Shown: in pieces, positions 1-6,164 of the stretch
Numbering within the stretch: position 1 is the first letter of the stretch
How the letters are laid out: every line of letters starts with the position of its first letter
Source: Candidatus Poseidoniaceae archaeon
Lineage (GTDB): Archaea > Thermoplasmatota > Poseidoniia > Poseidoniales > Poseidoniaceae
Assembly (NCBI GenBank): GCA_022425185.1
Contig: JAKMFY010000187.1
Location: 1 to 6,164, forward strand
Reading direction: 5' to 3'
Length of the DNA stretch: 6,164 nt
Position numbers and translations under genes: made by a program
The notes under the pieces: generated by a model
The model's database searches: none
Seen by the model: the letters and a program-made list of their open reading frames with translations, nothing else
What the model was told of the DNA's origin: nothing

Positions 1-54
1 AAGAACAAGAATCCGTCCAAACAATCGAATGCGATTCGCGTCATATGTTAGCAT
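1..54 (-). CDS. Possible 5' end of an unidentified gene running off the left edge
   Basis: An open frame starts at an ATG whose first base is 54 on the minus strand and stays open for 18 codons to the window edge. A GGTG at minus positions 65-62 lies 7 nt before the ATG and could serve as a weak SD. The 23-nt gap after the spt5 stop resembles the 20-nt secE-spt5 gap, so this could be a third gene of the same transcript. A second ATG at minus 44 in another frame is also open to the edge (begins MTRIAFD), and I cannot choose between them. Neither reading looks like ribosomal protein L11, which follows spt5 in many archaea. The fragment is too short to name and may be non-coding. Confidence 0.2.
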   Translation of the reverse strand, partial: MLTYDANRIRLFGRILVL

Positions 55-77
55 TCGTGAACACCAAAAAGTGTACT

Positions 78-995
78 TCAACCTACACGGTCGATAACAC
101 GTACGTGGTCTCCACGCATGTTGAGCGTCATTGGAATCGGTTGTTCGTAGAGTTCCATGCTGACTTCTTCCTTAGTTTCTGAAACGCTTGTTACACGAGC
201 CTTTTCACCCTTGAATGCACCTGAAACAATTTCGACGATGCATCCAACTTCGATTCCAGAGGTAACGGCCTTTGGTTCCAAGTATGGCAAGATATCCAAC
301 AATGGAGCTTCTCCTGGAAGAACGGTCTTAGCGTTCTTTAGAGGTGTTTGAGTAATTCCTCTTCGAGCGCTTGGATCTCGGCCACCAGAGCGGCCAATCA
401 ACTTCTCAACGTGGTGAAGTGCACTTGATTCAACAAAGAGATACCCTCGCATGTTATTTGGATGAAGTACTGAGAAGATTTCTCCCTGAAGCGCAGTTAA
501 TGAACCGCTTCCGTGGAGTCGTGCATACATTTCATCAGCAACACGTTGTTCTGAACCAATTGCTGTTTTGACGATGTAAAGGAAAGAACCAACTGAACCA
601 TACATCTCACGGAACAGTTTCTCAGAGCCTTCCATCTCATCCATATTTGAAAAGACACAGTTGTAGTCAAGCAACTTACCCGGGTCAATCCATTCGTGAG
701 AAACGTAGCGTCCTGTTGGCGTTACTTCCTCTGAACTGGTTGCAACAAGAATAGGCATGACGTCGACGAGGGAACGACCCATGTCAATACCACGCTCTGG
801 ACCTGTTCCAACATAATCGAGAGTTTCGAGAGGGAGTCCTGTTGCTTCAGAAACACGGGCAAGGACTTCTTCTGGAGTAGATCCAGCACCCCAAACACCA
901 TCCCAAAGACCTGGGAAATCATTGTCGTCTTTGCTTCGGTTAAGAAGCAGCAACTTTTCTTCAAATCGTACAAAAACAATAAACGCTTCAGTCAT
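78..995 (-). CDS. spt5: Transcription elongation factor Spt5 with an N-terminal degenerate Nudix-like domain
   Basis: The C-terminal half is archaeal Spt5 (NusG homologue), which normally pairs with Spt4 and clamps RNA polymerase on DNA to promote processive elongation. The NGN domain spans about residues 136-215, starting near FLYIVKTAIGSEQRVADEMY and including the MRGYLFVE strand. The KOW domain spans about 247-303, with VGCIVEIVSGAFKGEKARV. Archaeal Spt5 is usually about 150 residues; this protein has 305. The extra residues 1-125 resemble a Nudix fold: an opening strand with FEEKLLLLNRS, then FPGLWDGVWGAG, a helix ending SEATGL and a later HEWIDPGKLL. The Nudix box is degraded: where REUXEEXGU is expected the protein reads ARVSEATGL (residues 46-54), and the preceding loop is short and lacks its glutamate, so hydrolase activity is unlikely. 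The start is the ATG at 995, 5 nt after a GGTGAT SD; a TTG one codon upstream is less likely. Internal ATGs near the domain junction lack a well-spaced SD, supporting one fused protein. The gene lies 20 nt after secE. The Spt5 assignment is secure; the Nudix role is inference. Confidence 0.9.
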   Translation of the reverse strand: MTEAFIVFVRFEEKLLLLNRSKDDNDFPGLWDGVWGAGSTPEEVLARVSEATGLPLETLDYVGTGPERGIDMGRSLVDVMPILVATSSEEVTPTGRYVSHEWIDPGKLLDYNCVFSNMDEMEGSEKLFREMYGSVGSFLYIVKTAIGSEQRVADEMYARLHGSGSLTALQGEIFSVLHPNNMRGYLFVESSALHHVEKLIGRSGGRDPSARRGITQTPLKNAKTVLPGEAPLLDILPYLEPKAVTSGIEVGCIVEIVSGAFKGEKARVTSVSETKEEVSMELYEQPIPMTLNMRGDHVRVIDRVG

Positions 996-1000
996 CAATA

Positions 1001-1006
1001 ATCACC
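1001..1006 (-). promoter_or_regulatory. SD of spt5 that decides its start
   Basis: GGTGAT on the minus strand matches the last six bases of the full SD consensus GGAGGTGAT and ends 5 nt before the ATG at 995. It favours that ATG over the TTG at 998, from which it would be only 2 nt away. It lies in the 20-nt gap after the secE stop codon, so spt5 can be translated independently from a shared secE-spt5 transcript. Confidence 0.65.
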
Positions 1007-1015
1007 AACCAATCC

Positions 1016-1282
1016 TCAGATTCCGAATACATCGTGAATCAACCAAGGAAGGAAATTGTCCATAAGAACGAGCAAAATAAATCCAATTGCTCCAAGAACA
1101 AACAGACCAATACCACAGATAATGCTGGTTTGCTTAAATTCTTGCGGCGTCGGCTTGCGCGCCATTCGAATAATTCGAGCCCATGACCCGCGAGAAATCT
1201 TACGGAACTGGGCTTCTATCCAGTCTTGACGGTCCTGAACAGCATCCTCGAATGTGCGTGAATCATCTTTTTTATCCGACAT
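1016..1282 (-). CDS. secE: Protein translocase subunit SecE (Sec61 gamma)
   Basis: This is the small tail-anchored subunit of the SecYE(beta) translocon, which braces SecY in the cytoplasmic membrane. The 88-residue protein carries the Sec61-gamma signature: an amphipathic stretch WARIIRMARKPTPQEFKQ at residues 34-51, then one membrane segment at about 52-74 (ICGIGLFVLGAIGFILLVL), then a short tail. Archaeal homologues are commonly about 55-65 residues, so the charged first 30 or so residues (MSDKKDDSRTFEDAVQDRQD onward) are an extension. The ATG at 1282 is preferred because GAGGT lies 6 nt upstream and a TATA-like box is appropriately placed. A frame opening as far back as 1432 would run through that promoter and into dnaJ, so it is rejected. 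The next gene on this strand is spt5, the archaeal arrangement expected for a transcript shared by translocation and transcription genes. Confidence 0.92.
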   Translation of the reverse strand: MSDKKDDSRTFEDAVQDRQDWIEAQFRKISRGSWARIIRMARKPTPQEFKQTSIICGIGLFVLGAIGFILLVLMDNFLPWLIHDVFGI

Positions 1283-1288
1283 GGTACA

Positions 1289-1293
1289 ACCTC
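1289..1293 (-). promoter_or_regulatory. SD of secE
   Basis: GAGGT on the minus strand ends 6 nt before the ATG at 1282. It fixes the 88-residue form of SecE and sits just downstream of the transcript start predicted from the TATA-like box at 1319-1326. Confidence 0.55.
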
Positions 1294-1318
1294 GTGCTTT
1301 CCTACCGACCCAACCCCC

Positions 1319-1326
1319 TATTATAA
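1319..1326 (-). promoter_or_regulatory. Candidate TATA box for the secE-spt5 transcript
   Basis: TTATAATA on the minus strand is preceded by the purine-rich GGAAGCGG, which could act as a BRE. Archaeal transcription usually starts about 26 nt from the centre of the box, here near 1295-1297, giving a leader of about 14 nt that just contains the GAGGT SD. The TTATAA core is palindromic, but on the plus strand it follows a pyrimidine-rich run with no BRE, so the minus-strand direction is favoured. This is a pattern match only. Confidence 0.45.
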
Positions 1327-1360
1327 CCGCTTCCACGCGAATCGGTTTCCAAAGCAGAGC

Positions 1361-1366
1361 AATATT
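1361..1366 (+). promoter_or_regulatory. Weak candidate TATA box for dnaJ
   Basis: AATATT follows the purine-rich AAAGCAGAG (1351-1359), which could be a BRE. The predicted transcript start is near 1389-1390, giving dnaJ a leader of about 18 nt without an SD next to its ATG. The match to an archaeal TATA box is poor, and the alternative TTATAA at 1321-1326 would give a leader of about 58 nt instead. The choice matters because only the longer leader would contain the GGGGTGA at 1383-1389. Confidence 0.2.
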
Positions 1367-1393
1367 CGGCAAGAGTTGATGAGGGGTGAACGG

Positions 1394-1438
1394 ATGCCTT
1401 ACCTTGTATGGCTTCGCCCGACCCTTATGCAACCTTAG
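1394..1438 (+). other. Possible upstream ORF overlapping the dnaJ start
   Basis: An ATG at 1394 opens a 14-codon frame ([14 protein letters not shown]) ending in TAG at 1436-1438, 28 nt beyond the last base of the dnaJ start codon. It has the best SD in the region: GGGGTGA at 1383-1389, 4 nt upstream. It is out of frame with dnaJ. It could be a short regulatory ORF, a decoy by chance, or a sign that one base is missing between 1397 and 1407: adding one base would join this ATG to dnaJ as a five-codon extension. No homology supports the peptide itself. Confidence 0.2.
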
Positions 1439-2298
1439 GCGTTTCTCGAAATGCTTCGGATGCTGAAATTAAGCGAGCTTTTCGGAAACTTGCACGTAAG
1501 CATCATCCCGATCGTAACCCCGATGATGCTGCTGCAGAAGCCAAATTCAAGGAAGTTCAAGCCGCATATGAAAAGATTGGTGACGCTTCAAAGCGCCAAG
1601 AATACGAACAGAAAAAGCGTATGGAAAATATGTTTGGTGGCGGCGGTGGACGGTCGCCTTTTGGTGGTGGAATGGGCGGTGGATTCGACGATATGATTGG
1701 ACAAATGTTTGGTGGACAGCAACAACACAATCCATTCCAGCAGCGACAACGACGGCCTCAATCCAGACCCAAAGGCAGTGATATTCACGTTTCCGTAGAT
1801 GTTGAAATGGAACAAGCCATCAAGGGCGGAGAGATTACATTTCAAGCCCAACGCATCAAAGTTGGGAGTGGTAACGTCGCTTCTAAGACCACTCAGAATT
1901 TCAAAATCCGAGTGGATGCTGGAATTGAACATGGTTCGTCTAAGCGACTTAAGGGGCAAGGGAATGAACATCCACAGGGAACTGCAGGCGATCTTCATGT
2001 CACGTTTCGAATCGATGCTGGTGAAGGGAGGCATTGGGAAAATGGAATTCTCATCCAACAGGTTTCAATCCCCTATTCTACGATGATGCTAGGCGGTAAA
2101 GTCAAGGTAAACCTTCCATCTGGAAAGAGTGGGCTCCTAAGCGTAGCTGGAAACAGCCAACCTGGTGATCGAAGACGGATGGCAAAAGCAGGATATCTTC
2201 AAGGAGATTTAGACCTTGAATTCATTCTCGATGAGTTGGAAGAACTGACATCAGACCAAATCGAAGTCCTAGAACGTCTCAAGGACGTGGGGTTGTAG
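1408..2298 (+). CDS. dnaJ: DnaJ-family co-chaperone, class B (no zinc finger)
   Basis: This is an Hsp40 co-chaperone that would deliver clients to DnaK and stimulate its ATPase in the cytoplasm. The J domain covers residues 1-70, starting [20 protein letters not shown], with the catalytic HPD at 33-35. A Gly/Phe-rich linker with repeated MFGG and FGGG units runs from about 75 to 110, then a Gln/Arg-rich stretch to about 121. The C-terminal substrate-binding beta domains run from about 123 to 275 ([19 protein letters not shown], then GDLHVTF and a second domain ending GDLDLEF). No CxxCxGxG zinc-finger repeats are present, so it is a CbpA-like class B protein; 296 residues fits that class. The ATG at 1408 is the only usable in-frame start after the stop at 1387-1389, and it fits the normal J-domain beginning although its SD spacing is poor (about 18 nt). 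A shorter second-class name such as CbpA would be equally fair. The next gene begins 4 nt after its stop. Confidence 0.88.
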   Translation: MASPDPYATLGVSRNASDAEIKRAFRKLARKHHPDRNPDDAAAEAKFKEVQAAYEKIGDASKRQEYEQKKRMENMFGGGGGRSPFGGGMGGGFDDMIGQMFGGQQQHNPFQQRQRRPQSRPKGSDIHVSVDVEMEQAIKGGEITFQAQRIKVGSGNVASKTTQNFKIRVDAGIEHGSSKRLKGQGNEHPQGTAGDLHVTFRIDAGEGRHWENGILIQQVSIPYSTMMLGGKVKVNLPSGKSGLLSVAGNSQPGDRRRMAKAGYLQGDLDLEFILDELEELTSDQIEVLERLKDVGL

Positions 2299-2302
2299 TT
2301 TT

Positions 2303-4540
2303 ATGTCAAAACACAACAAGAAGAAGGCTTCACGTAGCCCCGATGACGAGCGGTTTTGGAGACGTTTTACTTCCCTTCTCAGAGAAAGGGAACTCTGGAC
2401 AAAGGACTGGTCTCTTGACGAAATGGTTGACTTCATTCTCCAGTATGAAAACCGGCCACCTTCACGAGAAGATGACAAATCCTATCGAAAACGGTTGATG
2501 GATGAAGTTGCCAAAATAATCACCTCGAGTCGAAGCAACGCCACACACTTCACATGGCAAGGAAACAATTCAGTTCGACCTCGTTCACGAGAAAGTATTG
2601 TCGCAATTAATGAAGCAGTAGCGCAATGGTCGTCCCAACTATCCCGCCTCGAAAAAGAAGAAAACGAATGGACTGAAGAGGATAAACAGACCTTTTCCCT
2701 CCTCATAAAAACCTGGGAAGCAATGCTTACAGGAACGTCTCTCCCGGATGGATGTTCAATCCATGAACAGACGGGAATGAAGTGGAAAACGTTCAATCTG
2801 GAACTCGAAATAAAACGTCTCGCAGCACGGAAATCTGGATTAAGATTCCCAGAATTTGAGCCTGCACTAGCATGGATGTTGGTTCAACACAAACATTGGA
2901 CTCTGCTGGAACTGCTCCAACACAGACTTGCATGGAGAAGGAAAAGCAATCTAAATCCGTTCCCATCTTCTTACGATTCGTCCTTAGAATCATGGGCTGA
3001 AACATTGCCTGATGTCGATGCTGAAGGCGAGATTCGTAAAGGACGAAGTGACCTACGCCATCTTCAGTTTGTAACCATCGATCCACCTGATGCAAAGGAT
3101 TTTGACGATGCAATATGCTTCGAGCAGAACGGAAATGGTTCTACCCTATGGGTTGCTATAGCCGATGTTGCCCACTATGTCGCTCTCGATTCTCGTCTCG
3201 ATACTACAGCACAGGCGAGAGCAACATCGGTGTATCTTCCTCACGGTGTTCTTCCTATGCTTCCGTTCAGACTAGCCGATGATTTGTGTTCTCTACGAGC
3301 AAATGTTCCCCGATTAGCAATGGTTATCGAAATGAAACTCGATGAGAGCATGTCCATCATAGAATCAATAGCCCATGAGGCAGTGATCGAAGTCAAAGAG
3401 AATCTTGCATACGAAGACACACTCGAGGATTCAAGATGGAACGAACTGTTCACACTTGCTGAACACTGGCAAAAAGATGAACTTCGATTGAACGTTCAAC
3501 AGGGAGAACAGCGCCCGCGTATACAAGAAGACGGTTCGGTTCGAATCGATGTTAAGTGGCCGAATAAGGCCACAAAAATGATTGAAACGTTCATGGTTAA
3601 GACGAATAATATCGTTGGAGAAATACTTGGTAATGAAGGTGCATTACTTCCTTGGCGTTGCCATCCGTCTCCAGATTCTATCGATGTGCGTGATCTTAAC
3701 GAGCAACTCAAAGCATTAGAAATTGGCATTACTTTACCAGAACCGCGTGCAAAATCAAAAGGTCAGAATGATACCGATGAATTAGCAAGTCTACTCGGTT
3801 CTTGGGCAGGTAATGGAATCGACTTGAGTGGTTTGGATTCCTCCAAGGATGAGCCCACGGATGTCCCCGATTATCTCAAAGAAGTTTCAGACCAAGATGC
3901 AAGAGATGAGATGCTCGATGGTTTACGTCAAGCCCAAGAAAAAGCGGTTTCTCTAAGCGCTTCAATGCGTCGAGTCGTTGATCAAGGCCTTTTCCAATTG
4001 ATGAATCGTGCACGCTATGATGTTGTTAACGTAGGGCATTTTGGCCTCAATCTCGATGCTTATGCTCACTTTACAAGTCCAATTCGTCGCTATCCAGATT
4101 TGATTGTTCATCGCCAACTTAAAGCCCATTTACACAACAAAGAGTGGGTTTACAATGAAGACGAGTTGGCTGGATTAAGCGAACACTGTTCATCCCAAGG
4201 AAGGATGGCTCAAGTGCTTGAATGGGAACTCGTAGCAGTAGCTCTGAACTGGCACCTGCGCCTTTCAGAAAATCAACAATGGAATGCCCGTGTTGTTGGA
4301 CTGAAGACACCATGGATTTTTCTCGATCTCAAAGACGATGGATCGATGCATGGTCGCATGCATCTCAAACAATTATCCTCTAAGAAAAATCTGTTTATTG
4401 ATGATTATGGCCTTCAACTTTTGGAGGAAGGAAGAGATGGTCAGAGTGAACATGCGATTCTACAACTTGGCCAACTCTTCCCCTGTCGAATCCGAGGACT
4501 CGACTTATGGTCTGGACGTCTTGACCTGTCTCCTGTCTAA
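2303..4540 (+). CDS. RNase II/RNase R-family (RNB domain) 3'-5' exoribonuclease
   Basis: RNB enzymes degrade single-stranded RNA processively from the 3' end with magnesium. The RNB domain starts near residue 250. The catalytic cluster IDPPDAKDFDD has aspartates 260, 266, 268 and 269, with the same spacing as E. coli RNase II Asp201/207/209/210. Also visible are VAIADVAHYV (283-293), ATSVYLP with Tyr311, the conserved stretch around CSL (329-331), and HFTSPIRRYPDLIVHR (589-604), whose first arginine corresponds to RNase II Arg500. A degenerate S1-like RNA-binding domain fills about 657-745 (WNARVVGLKTPWIFLDL). Residues 1-245 are highly charged and probably helical, and I see no cold-shock domain there; a winged-helix front end as in Deinococcus RNase II is possible but unproven. 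All key catalytic residues are intact, and 745 residues lies between RNase II and RNase R. The ATG lies 4 nt after the dnaJ stop, with a weak GGGGTT (2289-2294) upstream, so translational coupling is likely. I cannot tell from sequence alone whether it can unwind duplex RNA as RNase R does. Confidence 0.9.
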   Translation: MSKHNKKKASRSPDDERFWRRFTSLLRERELWTKDWSLDEMVDFILQYENRPPSREDDKSYRKRLMDEVAKIITSSRSNATHFTWQGNNSVRPRSRESIVAINEAVAQWSSQLSRLEKEENEWTEEDKQTFSLLIKTWEAMLTGTSLPDGCSIHEQTGMKWKTFNLELEIKRLAARKSGLRFPEFEPALAWMLVQHKHWTLLELLQHRLAWRRKSNLNPFPSSYDSSLESWAETLPDVDAEGEIRKGRSDLRHLQFVTIDPPDAKDFDDAICFEQNGNGSTLWVAIADVAHYVALDSRLDTTAQARATSVYLPHGVLPMLPFRLADDLCSLRANVPRLAMVIEMKLDESMSIIESIAHEAVIEVKENLAYEDTLEDSRWNELFTLAEHWQKDELRLNVQQGEQRPRIQEDGSVRIDVKWPNKATKMIETFMVKTNNIVGEILGNEGALLPWRCHPSPDSIDVRDLNEQLKALEIGITLPEPRAKSKGQNDTDELASLLGSWAGNGIDLSGLDSSKDEPTDVPDYLKEVSDQDARDEMLDGLRQAQEKAVSLSASMRRVVDQGLFQLMNRARYDVVNVGHFGLNLDAYAHFTSPIRRYPDLIVHRQLKAHLHNKEWVYNEDELAGLSEHCSSQGRMAQVLEWELVAVALNWHLRLSENQQWNARVVGLKTPWIFLDLKDDGSMHGRMHLKQLSSKKNLFIDDYGLQLLEEGRDGQSEHAILQLGQLFPCRIRGLDLWSGRLDLSPV

Positions 4541-4548
4541 CATCAATG

Positions 4549-4583
4549 CTAATTATGAGCAATGGATGACCACAGCAAAGAGG
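4549..4583 (+). promoter_or_regulatory. Candidate TATA box and SD for the copper ATPase gene
   Basis: The 50-nt gap after the exonuclease gene holds CTAATTAT (4549-4556), a TATA-like run that would start a transcript near 4578, and a GAGG SD (4580-4583) 7 nt before the ATG at 4591. The geometry mirrors that of secE, with a very short leader. No metal-responsive operator is recognisable. Read-through from dnaJ and the exonuclease remains possible because no clear terminator lies in the gap. Confidence 0.3.
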
Positions 4584-4590
4584 AATCACG

Positions 4591-6164
4591 ATGACTGAAT
4601 CAACACTTCGAGTCAGGGGTATGACCTGTTCTTCTTGCGTTGCGTCGGTGGAATCTGTCGTTTCCAACGTTCCAGGAGTCGAATCTGTCCGTGTTAATCT
4701 GGCGTTGGAAAAGGCAAGCATTACATGGAGTACAGACAAGATTGACCTCGATGAAGTCGTAAATGCTGTTGAGAAAAAGGGATTCCAAGCAGAAAAAATC
4801 TCAACCCCAGAAACCATTCGTTCACAAGCAGTGCAGTCAACACGAAAGCAAGGTCAACGTGCATCGTTTGCAATGCTCTTCTCAATTCCAACACTCATTG
4901 TAAGCATGTTCGTTTCGGATTTAGGGGAGACCGGATCGCTCGATACTCGATTTCTTCTGACATTTTTACTCGCCACACCTGTCTATGTATTCTCTGGAAA
5001 GCAATTTCACAAAGGTGCTTGGAAAGCAATCCTCTCCGGCCGAGCCAACATGGATGTATTGGTTCATTTAGGCACTACAACAGCCATGATTTGGTCTATA
5101 TTGGTGACATTCGATCCATTTTTTACCTTCCTTCCAAGTATTTTTTCGACAACTGAGCATGTCTTTTTTGATGGGGCGGCATTGATTATCGCTTTCGTTT
5201 TAGTCGGAAACTTTCTCGAGAGTAGAGCCAAATTGCAAGCGACAGATTCGGTCTATTCACTGATGAATCTACAACCTAAAACTGCAATTGTCATTGATGA
5301 TGAGGGGGCAACTGAGCGCCATTCTGTAGAGGATGTTCCTTCTGGAACGAAGATTTTAGTTCGAGTCGGTCAAACGATTCCACTGGATGGAGTTGTTCTC
5401 GAAGGCTCCGCATTGGTAGATACGTCAATGATGACTGGGGAAACCTATCCTGTACGACGCAGAGAAGGGGATGAGGTCATTGGTGGAACGATCGTTCTTG
5501 ATTCCCCGCTAACGCTCCAAACCACTCAACCCTTCCACTCAACCATTCTCTCAAGGGTCATATCAATGGTCGATGAAGCACAGATGGGCAAAGCTCCTAT
5601 CCAGAGATTGGTCGATAAAATAGCCTCAGTGTTCGTACCTTTCGTTCTCTTTTGTGCGCTGGCATCAAGTGTGTTCTGGATGTTATCATCAGGATATGAT
5701 GATAGAAGTGGTGGGGAGATTGCGATTCTTGCGCTTGTATCAACACTGGTCATTGCTTGTCCTTGTGCTTTGGGATTGGCGACACCTACTGCACTCATGG
5801 TTGGGACTGGGATTGGTGCTCGTTATGGGCTGCTGATCAAAGGCATTGAAGCACTTGAACAATCTCATGCGGCAACAACTCTCGTCGTTGACAAGACTGG
5901 AACATTAACAACTGGGAAACCAAAGGTATCTCACATCGAAATAATTGATGGTGAAGTACGTGAGGTTCTTGGCATAGCCGCTTCGCTTGAACACGCTTCA
6001 ACCCATCCGATGGCTGAAGCGATTCTTGCATCATGGTCAAACGTAACCAAGGAAAGACCAGACATCACTGCTATCGAGAGCATGGGTGGCATGGGGCTAG
6101 GTGGTAGGCTGGGTGACGAAGTCGTTGCTATCGGAAACGAACCACTCATGGAACATGTTCGTGT
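4591..6164 (+). CDS. copA: Copper-translocating P1B-type ATPase (CopA-like), 3' end missing
   Basis: This membrane pump would export monovalent copper from the cytoplasm using ATP. The visible 524 codons carry an N-terminal metal-binding domain with GMTCSSC (Cys13 and Cys16). Membrane segments follow at about 92-108, 119-136, 154-172 and 190-208. The actuator domain follows, with the TGE motif at 282-284. Two more segments lie at about 344-366 and 375-400, the second containing the ion-binding CPC (390-392). The phosphorylation motif DKTGTLT begins at Asp434, and the nucleotide-binding domain has the P1B-specific His-Pro pair at 472-473. The CPC and single CxxC domain point to a Cu(I) pump, though silver cannot be excluded. 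The remaining hinge motif and last two membrane segments, which would confirm metal choice, lie beyond the right edge. The start is the ATG 7 nt after GAGG; an in-frame stop at 4567-4569 excludes a longer form. The frame is open without a break to the edge, so this is truncation by the window, not a broken gene. Confidence 0.93.
   Translation, partial: MTESTLRVRGMTCSSCVASVESVVSNVPGVESVRVNLALEKASITWSTDKIDLDEVVNAVEKKGFQAEKISTPETIRSQAVQSTRKQGQRASFAMLFSIPTLIVSMFVSDLGETGSLDTRFLLTFLLATPVYVFSGKQFHKGAWKAILSGRANMDVLVHLGTTTAMIWSILVTFDPFFTFLPSIFSTTEHVFFDGAALIIAFVLVGNFLESRAKLQATDSVYSLMNLQPKTAIVIDDEGATERHSVEDVPSGTKILVRVGQTIPLDGVVLEGSALVDTSMMTGETYPVRRREGDEVIGGTIVLDSPLTLQTTQPFHSTILSRVISMVDEAQMGKAPIQRLVDKIASVFVPFVLFCALASSVFWMLSSGYDDRSGGEIAILALVSTLVIACPCALGLATPTALMVGTGIGARYGLLIKGIEALEQSHAATTLVVDKTGTLTTGKPKVSHIEIIDGEVREVLGIAASLEHASTHPMAEAILASWSNVTKERPDITAIESMGGMGLGGRLGDEVVAIGNEPLMEHVR

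Noticed and set aside
66..70. Run of five T on the minus strand just after the spt5 stop, as a terminator.
   Set aside because: Five T alone is a weak archaeal terminator, and a possible next gene starts only about 12 nt further on.
78..600. Stand-alone Spt5 starting from an internal ATG near the domain junction.
   Set aside because: The ATGs there (for example at 605) lack a properly spaced SD, while the full-length start has a strong one; kept only as an alternative to test.
996..998. TTG one codon upstream as the spt5 start.
   Set aside because: The SD GGTGAT is only 2 nt from the TTG but 5 nt from the ATG at 995.
1283..1432. Longer N-terminal form of SecE starting as far upstream as 1432.
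   Set aside because: It would read through the TATA-like box and SD and overlap the divergent dnaJ start; the ATG at 1282 has a well-spaced SD and gives a normal family length.
1633..1737. GGTGG-rich stretch as a nucleotide repeat or structured RNA.
   Set aside because: It encodes the normal Gly/Phe-rich linker of DnaJ; the repetition is explained by the protein.
1588..2058. 156-codon open frame on the minus strand inside dnaJ.
   Set aside because: It lies wholly antisense to a well-supported DnaJ, shows no family features and has no plausible SD context.
4395..4817. 140-codon minus-strand frame across the exonuclease-copA junction.
   Set aside because: It is antisense to the S1-like end of the exonuclease and the metal-binding domain of the ATPase; no recognisable domain.

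Overview
The window looks like chromosomal DNA of an archaeon. The strongest signs are a Sec61-gamma-type SecE followed directly by Spt5 (NGN + KOW), a pairing widespread in archaea, and start sites with Shine-Dalgarno (SD) matches to an archaeal/bacterial anti-SD plus TATA-like boxes about 26 nt before plausible transcript starts. Mid-range base composition, a class B DnaJ, an RNB-family exoribonuclease and a copper P-type ATPase together suggest a mesophilic marine euryarchaeon of the Marine Group II/Poseidoniales kind. That placement is inference; no rRNA or other direct taxonomic marker is present.

Layout. Positions 1-54 may hold the first codons of a gene on the minus strand running off the left edge. 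On the minus strand, secE (1016-1282) is followed after 20 nt by an unusual 305-residue Spt5 (78-995), whose N-terminal third is a Nudix-like domain with a degraded catalytic box. A divergent promoter region of about 125 nt (1283-1407) separates this pair from a plus-strand run: dnaJ (1408-2298), then, only 4 nt later, an RNB-family 3'-5' exoribonuclease (2303-4540), then after 50 nt the start of a CopA-type copper ATPase (4591 to the right edge, incomplete). Coding density is high and no intergenic gap exceeds about 125 nt. I see no RNA genes, insertion sequences, CRISPR arrays, attachment sites or tandem repeats.

How the genes fit together. The minus-strand pair supplies core machinery: the translocon gamma subunit and the RNA polymerase processivity factor. 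The plus-strand pair couples a co-chaperone to an RNA-degrading enzyme, suggesting co-expression in protein and RNA quality control. The copper ATPase has its own SD and a possible TATA box, and may be a separate transcription unit.

The most noteworthy object is the Nudix-like/Spt5 fusion: an apparently non-catalytic nucleotide-binding fold joined to a general transcription elongation factor. Next are the RNB exonuclease with an N-terminus that does not resemble cold-shock domains, and the dnaJ leader, where the only strong SD points at an out-of-frame ATG.
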